Shown one piece after another: positions 57,775 through 64,000 of a DNA stretch of 64,000 nucleotides (positions within the stretch are counted from its first letter, which is position 1; every line of letters begins with the position of its first letter). The DNA lies in the NCBI RefSeq assembly GCF_000620085.1, contig NZ_KK211066.1, positions 134,318 through 198,317 of the forward strand. The letters run 5' to 3'. The notes beneath the pieces are model-generated. The model did not search any database. It saw only the letters and a program-made list of their open reading frames with translations, and was not told the origin of the DNA. The translations under genes were made by a program, and so were the position numbers. This DNA is from Marinobacterium jannaschii DSM 6295 (GTDB lineage: Bacteria; Pseudomonadota; Gammaproteobacteria; Pseudomonadales; Balneatricaceae).

Positions 57775-58107
57775 TCACAACCCCGGCACCCCGGCCTGCA
57801 CCATATACATATAACAGCCAGTCCCCCCCAGGATACTCAATAGAGGGCTTCTGAAGCTCAGGTGCAGCAGGCTGACACAGGCCAGTGCCAGCAGCTCCGG
57901 TAAAAACCCGCTACCGGAAAAATCCTCATTCTTGAAGGTATATAGCACCAACAACACCATCAGCACCGGCGGCAGATAACGTCCCAGATAGCCCAGCAGT
58001 GGATGGTCAGCGACCTTGTAGAGCAGGGCAAAAGGCAACACCCGGGTCAGAAACGTTGCCACAGCCATCACCAGCGTTACTGCGATAAGGTACGATATGG
58101 ATTCCAT
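57775..58107 (-). CDS. azlD: Branched-chain amino acid exporter small subunit AzlD
   Basis: A 110-residue membrane protein with three to four helices (VTLVMAVATFLTRVLPFALL, YLPPVLMVLLVLYTFKN), the AzlD family of small subunits that work with AzlC to export branched-chain amino acids. It overlaps azlC by 31 nt and has a strong GGGAGGTG site. Confidence 0.9.
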   Translation of the reverse strand: MESISYLIAVTLVMAVATFLTRVLPFALLYKVADHPLLGYLGRYLPPVLMVLLVLYTFKNEDFSGSGFLPELLALACVSLLHLSFRSPLLSILGGTGCYMYMVQAGVPGL

Positions 58108-58784
58108 CTTTCACCTCCCTTGTAGAGCAGCAATACACTCAGTGATAACACGATAGAGATCAGCAACATCTGATCACGGCTGATAAATAACAGCGTCGTC
58201 ACGCCACAAACCAGTGCCAGCAGGAAAGGCGCAAAGTGCTTCACACTGCGATATTGCTCTATCACCAACACCATAAACAGCGCAGGCAACGCGAACTCGA
58301 TCCCCGCGGTTGAGAATTCGATCTGTCCGCCCAACCAGGCACCAAGGGTACAGCCCAGTATCCAGTAACACTGGTTCATTGCCGTGACGTTAAACTGAAA
58401 GGCGCCACGATCAACTCCCGGATCGACCTTGGTGGCTGTCAGTAATGAATAGGTTTCATCCGTCAGTCCAAAGATCACATAAAGCCGTCGCCAGCCTTTC
58501 ACTTCGAGCTGATTAAGAAGCGATATTCCGTAAAAAAGGTGGCGGGAATTAAGCAGAAAGGTGGTGATAAACACCTCTGCCAACCCGGCCTGATTCGCCA
58601 ATAAGCCAACGGCCAGGAACTGGGCCGCTCCGGCGAAAATGATCACCCCCATCAGGGTGGCAAACAGCCAGTGATAGCCAAGATCACTGAACAGCACACC
58701 AAAGGCGATGCCCAACGGCACATAGCCGAACATAACCGGCAGCGAGGCCCTAAACGCCTGTGCCGTGACGGATTGAGATTGCAT
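58077..58784 (-). CDS. azlC: Branched-chain amino acid exporter large subunit AzlC
   Basis: A 235-residue inner-membrane protein with about five to six helices. The family start RASLPVMFGYVPLGIAFGVL and GAAQFLAVGLLANQAGLAEVFITTFLLNSRHLFYG are typical of AzlC. With AzlD it exports branched-chain amino acids. The two overlap and share a transcript. No Lrp-type regulator is adjacent. Confidence 0.92.
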   Translation of the reverse strand: MQSQSVTAQAFRASLPVMFGYVPLGIAFGVLFSDLGYHWLFATLMGVIIFAGAAQFLAVGLLANQAGLAEVFITTFLLNSRHLFYGISLLNQLEVKGWRRLYVIFGLTDETYSLLTATKVDPGVDRGAFQFNVTAMNQCYWILGCTLGAWLGGQIEFSTAGIEFALPALFMVLVIEQYRSVKHFAPFLLALVCGVTTLLFISRDQMLLISIVLSLSVLLLYKGGERWNPYRTLSQ

Positions 58785-58960
58785 CTAAAGTTGCTCCGAC
58801 ACCCCGGGCTTTCCATGCCGGGGTTAAAGAGTCTGTCCCACACAGAACTGGCACTGCATCCAGCAGGCCGCATCCGGGGCAGATCAGGATTGAGTCAGGA
58901 TTAAAATAAGAAACACCTTATATAAGTGTTTACCCTTAGACATTCAAGTCCGGAATTAAA

Positions 58961-58981
58961 AAAGCCGCCCCGGGGACGGCT
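58961..58981 (-). terminator. Terminator after the PatZ-type gene
   Basis: On the minus strand a GC-rich hairpin (AGCCG arms around CCCCGGGG, one G-U wobble) leads straight into TTTTTT. It is strand-specific, because the wobble forms only in the minus-strand RNA. Confidence 0.75.
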
Positions 58982-59006
58982 GTTCTTTCGCGTAGACCGG
59001 TATAGC

Positions 59007-61745
59007 TTAGTGCTGCAGGCGGTAACGCTGCCAGTCCTCAACGGGTTCATTCAGCATCATCTTCATATCAACCACATCCTCTTCCATGTTGTAGCTGTTC
59101 TGGAAGCCGAGCTTCTTCGCCAGTCCCTGCATGCCCCGGTTACTTGGCAGCGTGGAACCAACGATCTGCAGGGTCCCCCGGCTACGCACGTAATCGATAA
59201 TCTTCTGCATCAGGATTACCCCCAGCCCCTCTCCCTGCAGCTCGTCACGAATCACTACAGAGAACTCACTGCGGATATTGTCGGCGTCGGTTACTGCCCG
59301 CACAACACCCAGGGTCTCATAACCGCTGCCATCCTGTTTTTCAGCGGAGACGATAAACGCCATCTCACGGTCATAGTCAATCTGGGTCCAGTAAGCCAGC
59401 TCCTGATGAGTCGGTACGCCACGGCTGTAGAAGTAACGCATGCGAATCGATTCAGGGCTGAGGGTGTTGTAGAAAACCAGGTGGTCCGGCTCATCCTCTC
59501 CCCGAATAGCCCGCACAATCGCCGGCCGTTTCGAGCGACGCAGCTGGATATGCTCGGTCAGGTGTTCCGGGTAAGGCGAGATCGACAGTTTCGCCGGTTC
59601 GGCACTGATCGATACCGCCATATCCACCGCCAGCACTCCACGCTTGTTAAGCAACAGCGGGTTCACTTCCAGGCTTTCCAGATGCGGCAGGTCCACCACC
59701 ATTTCGGAAATCTTGATCAGTACCTCGCAGATCTGGTCGATATCCTTCTCCGGCTGGTAGCTGCTCTCGCGGATAATCCGGCTGATACGGGAGTTGTTCA
59801 CCAGCGAGCGGGCCAGTGCCATATTGAGCGGCGGCAGCATCACATGGCGATCAGCCAGTACATCAGTGGTATAGCCACCGGCGCCAAAGACGATAACCGG
59901 ACCGAATGTCGGATCGCGGGTTACGCCCAGATTTACCTGCATCGACTGGAAGCCACGCTTCATCTGCTGCACACAGTAGCCAAAACACTCATCATCGCTG
60001 TAACGTTCACTGACCCGGTAGGCCAGCTTAGTCGCTGAATGACGTACTTCACTGATGGAGTACAGATCCTGTGCCAGGTCCTTCCAGCGCTGACCGGAGG
60101 TCTGGTCATAACAGAACGGATAGACATTATCCTTGTGCAGCGCCTTCACTGCGACCGAACCACCCAGGTGTTTGGCCGCCTCAACCACATCAGTAATATC
60201 ATCGGCGTAGCGCGAATTGACACAGGGAATATCGTACAGGTCGAGCAGCTGTGAAGACTCGCGGTGACTGAGAAAGTCACGCCCCTCCGCCACCGCCTGG
60301 CTGAGCATCTCTCTGGCCTGCTGGTGGTTCGGGGTATTCTGTTCGATATAGGGCGGCGGCGTCTGGCGCATCACCTCCTGGTTCCGGTGGTAATCGACCA
60401 TATGCATAAAGGCATCGACCGCTTCTTCCGGCGTGATGAAGGTCGGTACACCGGCACTGTTAAAGTGGTTACGGGCTTCGATCGCCGTTGCCCGCCCCAT
60501 CCAGCAGGTCAGCACATTCCGCCGGGTCTTGCGAATAACCTTGATCAGTTCGTCGGCGGTTTCCACGCCCTGTGCCAGCCGGGTGGGCGCATGAATGACC
60601 AGTACCGTATCAACATTGACATCCTTGGTCACGATCGCCAGCGCTTCGGCAAAGCGTTCCGGCGTCGCATCTGCATGCAGGTCTATCGGATTGCGGCCAT
60701 TCCAGTGTCCCGGCAGAATCGCCGCCAGCTGGGTGACGGTCTCTTCCGTCAGCGGCGCCAGTTTGCCGTTGCTTTTCAGCAGCCGGTCAGTCGCCAATGC
60801 GTTAGGCCCCATGCCGTTGCAGAGAATCGCCAGTCGTTCTCCCCGCATCGGTTTCATTCGTGACAGCGTTTCCAGGGCATGAAACAGTTCGTCCGAAGTT
60901 TCGACCCGTACGACACCCGCGCGGCGCAGGGCGGCATCATAGACGATATCTTCATCATGGATTCCCGGTGCCAGCTGCGCTTTCAGCTCAGGATCAGCAA
61001 CGATATCCGACTTCAGCACCAGCACCAGCTTATTGCGCGATGCGGCCCGGATCGCAGAGAGGAAGTCACGGGACGAGCCCACCATCCGATCCAGCTGTAA
61101 CAGGATCGCCTGGGTATAGGGGTCCTGTGCCAGGTAATCGAGCACCGAGGGCAGATCCACATCGACACCGTCACCGAGGGTGAGGAAATGGGAAAATCCG
61201 ATCTCCTGACCGTTGGCCCAGTCGATCATCGCTGTCCCCAGCAGCCCGGACTGACCTACGTAGGCCACCTTGCCCTTAAGGATATTTACATGGGAGTAAC
61301 TGGCATTCATCTTATGCCCGGGCACCAGCATGCCCATACAGTCGGGGCCAAGAATCCGGATGCCGTAAGGCTTCGCGGCTTCAATCACGCTTTCACGCAG
61401 ACTCATATCCTGGGATTCGAGCGGGCGTGACAGTCCCCCGGTGAGAATCAATGCGGCTTTCACCATATTGGCACCGAGTTTACGGATCAGGTCCGGTACC
61501 GTATCAGGCGGCGAACAGATGATCGCCAGATCCGGCATCTCCGGCAGGTTGGCCACACTGCGATAGCACGGCACCCCGAAAACGCTCTCATATCCCTGTG
61601 AATTCACAGCCATCAATGGCCCCTCAAATCCACTGTCCAGCAGGTTTTGCAGGACGATGCCACCCATGCTCAGCTCCCGCTCGGAAGCGCCGAACACAGC
61701 AATCGATTTAGGTTTAAAAAAACGTTTGAGGTATTTGGTAGCCAC
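59007..61745 (-). CDS. PatZ-type protein lysine acetyltransferase (NDP-forming acyl-CoA synthetase-GNAT fusion)
   Basis: A 912-residue fusion. The N-terminal CoA-binding and SCS-like domains (FKPKSIAVFGASERELSMGG, ILGPDCMGMLVPG) and an ATP-grasp-like domain precede a C-terminal GNAT domain (FSVVIRDELQGEGLGVILMQKIIDYVRSRG). The order matches Pat/PatZ (YfiQ), which acetylates Lys residues of acetyl-CoA synthetase and other proteins. The place of the acyl-CoA synthetase catalytic His (usually SHTGA) is not His here, as expected for a non-catalytic regulatory domain. The start is a GTG with AGGA 6 nt upstream. Confidence 0.9.
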   Translation of the reverse strand: MATKYLKRFFKPKSIAVFGASERELSMGGIVLQNLLDSGFEGPLMAVNSQGYESVFGVPCYRSVANLPEMPDLAIICSPPDTVPDLIRKLGANMVKAALILTGGLSRPLESQDMSLRESVIEAAKPYGIRILGPDCMGMLVPGHKMNASYSHVNILKGKVAYVGQSGLLGTAMIDWANGQEIGFSHFLTLGDGVDVDLPSVLDYLAQDPYTQAILLQLDRMVGSSRDFLSAIRAASRNKLVLVLKSDIVADPELKAQLAPGIHDEDIVYDAALRRAGVVRVETSDELFHALETLSRMKPMRGERLAILCNGMGPNALATDRLLKSNGKLAPLTEETVTQLAAILPGHWNGRNPIDLHADATPERFAEALAIVTKDVNVDTVLVIHAPTRLAQGVETADELIKVIRKTRRNVLTCWMGRATAIEARNHFNSAGVPTFITPEEAVDAFMHMVDYHRNQEVMRQTPPPYIEQNTPNHQQAREMLSQAVAEGRDFLSHRESSQLLDLYDIPCVNSRYADDITDVVEAAKHLGGSVAVKALHKDNVYPFCYDQTSGQRWKDLAQDLYSISEVRHSATKLAYRVSERYSDDECFGYCVQQMKRGFQSMQVNLGVTRDPTFGPVIVFGAGGYTTDVLADRHVMLPPLNMALARSLVNNSRISRIIRESSYQPEKDIDQICEVLIKISEMVVDLPHLESLEVNPLLLNKRGVLAVDMAVSISAEPAKLSISPYPEHLTEHIQLRRSKRPAIVRAIRGEDEPDHLVFYNTLSPESIRMRYFYSRGVPTHQELAYWTQIDYDREMAFIVSAEKQDGSGYETLGVVRAVTDADNIRSEFSVVIRDELQGEGLGVILMQKIIDYVRSRGTLQIVGSTLPSNRGMQGLAKKLGFQNSYNMEEDVVDMKMMLNEPVEDWQRYRLQH

Positions 61746-61946
61746 TCAAATCCTGCCTTTCTGATACTGGATAGTTGCTAGGATTCTACCTAATGCTGCA
61801 CCGCAACAAAAGGTAAACAACCGACGAAAGTCTTACGAAACAATTGCAGTTAAGTATACATTCCGGCTATTGATTCAACGTGACACAGAACAATAAGCAG
61901 CATGCAGCAAGCAGAAAAATCAGCAACTGGTACGACCAGCCCCTGT

Positions 61947-62861
61947 TCAGCTCGACTGCCAGGCGGCCAGCCAATCGTAGATCAAGCGAACTTCATCGGG
62001 TAACTGACGCGACTCATTCAACGCCACCCAGTAGCTCCTTCCCGAAACGACACTGAAGTCAGACACTCGCTGCAACACGCCGTCACACATTTTCTGATCT
62101 ATCAGAAAGCGCGCTCCCAGCGTAATGCCCTGACCACGCTCAGCCGCATCCACCAGCACAATATAGTTATTGAAGCGACTGCCCAGTACCAGTTGCCGGC
62201 TATCGACTGCAAGTGCTTCAAACCACAGTTTCCAGTTGATCCAGTTCGGCTCAATACGATCAAAGTCCAGCAGAGTATGCTGCATCAGCTCAGCCGGGCC
62301 GTCACCACGAAACGGACATCGCTGCAGGTAATCCGGACTGGCAACCGGAAACAGTTCCTCGGCAAACAACGGCGTCATCTGCCATCCAATTCGCCGGCCC
62401 GGCTCATAGGCAATCGCTATATCGACATCTTCATGGAACAGGTCCCGGGTCACGTCCGAGGTAATAACACGGATATTCACCCGGCTATCGCGGTGGGCCC
62501 GATGGAATCCATTAATGGCCACACTGAGCCAGTAATGGGACATCGCCGTATTAGCTGACACGGTGACCGTCGGGATAGACGCTACCGGCTGGAGTTCATC
62601 AACCGCGTCGGCAAGGTAATTCAGTGATGCACTGACCTTACGGTATAGCTGTTCGCCGCGCCCGGAAAGTTGTACCCGACGGCCATGACGCTCGAATAGC
62701 TCAACCTCAAGGTGGTCCTCCAGATAGCGAATCTGCTTGCTGACTGCCGCCTGAGAAACGTGGAGTTCCTCCGCTGCGCGGGTGAAATTCAGCGTTCGCG
62801 CGGCAGCTTCAAACACCAGCAGGCTGTTCAGAGGTGGCAGGCGATGTCTGATGCTCTTCAT
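61947..62861 (-). CDS. LysR-family regulator (GcvA-like)
   Basis: A 304-residue LTTR. The HTH RTLNFTRAAEELHVSQAAVSKQIRYLEDHL is typical, and LPPLNSLLVFEAAAR is the GcvA-group start. The effector domain follows, with NTAMSHYWLSVAINGFHRAHRDSRVNIRV. The start is the ATG at 62861; a GTG eleven codons earlier is open, but a GGGAGGG site lies between the two. A perfect T-N11-A palindrome is 34 nt upstream, shared with the divergent DddP-like gene. The ligand is unknown. Confidence 0.88.
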   Translation of the reverse strand: MKSIRHRLPPLNSLLVFEAAARTLNFTRAAEELHVSQAAVSKQIRYLEDHLEVELFERHGRRVQLSGRGEQLYRKVSASLNYLADAVDELQPVASIPTVTVSANTAMSHYWLSVAINGFHRAHRDSRVNIRVITSDVTRDLFHEDVDIAIAYEPGRRIGWQMTPLFAEELFPVASPDYLQRCPFRGDGPAELMQHTLLDFDRIEPNWINWKLWFEALAVDSRQLVLGSRFNNYIVLVDAAERGQGITLGARFLIDQKMCDGVLQRVSDFSVVSGRSYWVALNESRQLPDEVRLIYDWLAAWQSS

Positions 62862-62894
62862 AAAATTGCAAAACCCTCCCGGACAGGATTGCAC

Positions 62895-62909
62895 ATAACC
62901 TCAGGTTAT
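62895..62909. promoter_or_regulatory. LysR-type operator (T-N11-A palindrome)
   Basis: ATAACCTCAGGTTAT is a perfect 7-bp inverted repeat with one central base and contains the LTTR motif T-N11-A. It lies between lysR and the DddP-like gene, 34 nt before lysR and about 170 nt before the other start. It is the likely site of autoregulation and possibly activation of the divergent gene. Confidence 0.7.
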
Positions 62910-63078
62910 CACCTTTAATAAAAATCCAATGGATGTACAGCCTGCCTGCACAAAATTAGACTAAAAGCCGTGAAATTCTGATTGAAAGCTAACCAACTAA
63001 TAAGAATAAAGCTATGGGTTTTTATCGCCCAGATAACTCTTAGTTATTTGCAGAGAACCTTGAGCGGAGAATACTTTT

Positions 63079-64000
63079 ATGACAATCCTTGACTGGCATG
63101 CAGAGCGATCAGACCTGGCCGGACTTCACCTGCTGGATCAGGCACCGGAAAGCGCCGGTATAGACCTGAAGGCAGTACGCTTGTATCGGCTGGGACGAGT
63201 GCGAAACGAGATGGCGAAGCGAAATATTGATGCCTTGATCATCTCCGATCCTGTCAATATCCGCTACGCCAGCGGCGCCCGGAATATGCAGATATTTTGC
63301 GCCCGCAACACCCCTTCTCGTTACCTGCTGGTCACCGCCAGTAAAAATATCCTGTTTGAATTCACCGGCTGCGAACACCTCGGTGAGGGCTTTGAAACCA
63401 TCGATGAAGTTCGCCCTTCCATGACCGCCAGCTTCGTCGCTGCGGGTCCTGATATCCAGGCACGCGAAAAGCGCTGGGCCAGGGATATGCTGGCAACTAT
63501 CAGCGAAATCACCGGCCCCCGACCAATCGTCGGCATGGAACGCATGAATGCAGGCAGCGCAATCTCGCTGGCCGAATTGGGCGTTAAGGTGGTCGATGCT
63601 CAGGAATCGCTGGAGATGGCACGCTGTATTAAGTCAGCCGAAGAACTTAAATGTGTGGTGGCCTCCCTGCGGGCAACCGAACGTGCCGTAGAAAACCTGC
63701 GCGCGGCGATCCGCCCGGGTATCACCGAGAACGAACTCTGGTCTGTTCTGCACCAGTCTGTCATCGCAGAAAATGGCGATTACTGCGAAACCCGTCTGCT
63801 CAGCTCCGGCAGTCGCACCAACCCCTGGTTCCAGGAGTGTGCAAGCAAACTGATCGGCGAAAACGAACTTATCGCTCTGGATACTGATGTCGTCGGCTGC
63901 CACGGTTACTATTCAGACTTCTCCCGCACCTTCCATTCCGGCCCGGCAGCCCCCAGCGAGTTGCAACGGACGCTGTATAAAATGGCCCATGAACAGGTCC
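63079..64000 (+). CDS. DddP-like M24-family protein, candidate DMSP lyase (3' end beyond the window)
   Basis: The first 307 codons are visible. The N-terminal creatinase-like domain contains ISDPVNIRYASGARNMQIFCARNTPSRYLLV, close to the DddP pattern DPLNIRYATDSTNMQ. The M24 core shows ETRLLSSGSRTNPWFQEC, then ALDTDVVGCHGYYSDFSRTF, with Asp268, Asp270 and Asp280 at the spacing of the metal ligands of DddP (DxD plus a third Asp ten residues on). DddP cleaves dimethylsulfoniopropionate to DMS and acrylate. The remaining His and two Glu ligands lie outside the window. It could instead be an M24 peptidase. A GGAG site precedes the ATG. Confidence 0.78.
   Translation, partial: MTILDWHAERSDLAGLHLLDQAPESAGIDLKAVRLYRLGRVRNEMAKRNIDALIISDPVNIRYASGARNMQIFCARNTPSRYLLVTASKNILFEFTGCEHLGEGFETIDEVRPSMTASFVAAGPDIQAREKRWARDMLATISEITGPRPIVGMERMNAGSAISLAELGVKVVDAQESLEMARCIKSAEELKCVVASLRATERAVENLRAAIRPGITENELWSVLHQSVIAENGDYCETRLLSSGSRTNPWFQECASKLIGENELIALDTDVVGCHGYYSDFSRTFHSGPAAPSELQRTLYKMAHEQV

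Noticed and set aside
58926-60038. A 370-codon plus frame opposite the PatZ-type gene
   Set aside because: Shadow of the GNAT/ATP-grasp coding region, with no ribosome site.

Overview
This window is chromosomal DNA from a marine, respiring gammaproteobacterium. The best guess is an Oceanospirillales/Oceanospirillaceae relative (Marinobacterium, Neptunomonas or Amphritea type). That rests on protein character and gene order: ccoNOQP-ccoGHIS-hemN-fnr-apt as in pseudomonads, class I PHA synthase, DUF3080 and DUF3087 proteins, RdgC, and a DddP-like DMSP lyase. No rRNA, tRNA, insertion sequence, prophage or CRISPR array was seen. Gene density is high, and most transcription units end in clear hairpins.

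Layout. 1-7.2 kb: an ABC-F ATPase (Uup, cut by the window edge), a soluble lytic transglycosylase, and a four-gene unit on the minus strand (glutaredoxin-like, TatD, GlcNAc/GlcN kinase, NagA). 7.2-15.1 kb: PHA synthase, MATE exporter plus DUF3080 lipoprotein, tusA-proQ, an ABM-domain protein, and an alpha/beta hydrolase with rlmM. 15.1-27.3 kb: the microaerobic respiration block. It holds cbb3 oxidase ccoNOQP behind a perfect FNR/Anr box, the ccoG-ccoH-ccoI-ccoS maturation genes, a TauE/SafE-like protein, hemN, the Fnr/Anr oxygen sensor and apt. 27.3-34.9 kb: a periplasmic thioredoxin-fold protein, rdgC, DUF3087, queE, a BASS transporter, a CDF metal exporter, yigZ and a soluble GGDEF protein. 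35-43.4 kb: sbcDC, then modE divergent from modABC with a near-perfect ModE box between them. 43.4-52.1 kb: gor, xthA, a tandem Usp protein, a Blh-type metallo-hydrolase, a small rod-like protein, a tandem YgaP-TM (DUF2892) protein, a membrane GGDEF protein and an NCS2-type permease. 52.4-57.7 kb: a three-gene export-like operon (MMPL/RND pump, LolA-fold periplasmic protein, outer-membrane beta-barrel) divergent from a BigR/YgaV-type ArsR regulator with its two cysteines. 57.7-64 kb: azlCD, a PatZ-type acetyltransferase, and a LysR regulator divergent from a DddP-like gene cut by the window end.

The most interesting reading is a possible reactive-sulfur (persulfide) regulon. The BigR/YgaV-like repressor sits beside an inverted repeat of ATATTAGA half-sites that overlaps two back-to-back promoters, one for itself and one for the MMPL-LolA-barrel operon. 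The same ATATTAG[AT] half-site occurs before two other genes of the kind BigR/YgaV controls elsewhere, the Blh-type persulfide dioxygenase homologue and the YgaP-TM protein. This would link an uncharacterised envelope lipid or lipoprotein transport system to sulfide sensing. A second highlight is the DddP-like gene with a perfect T-N11-A palindrome between it and its LysR neighbour.

All functions come from reading the translations and recognising motifs. No database search was run.
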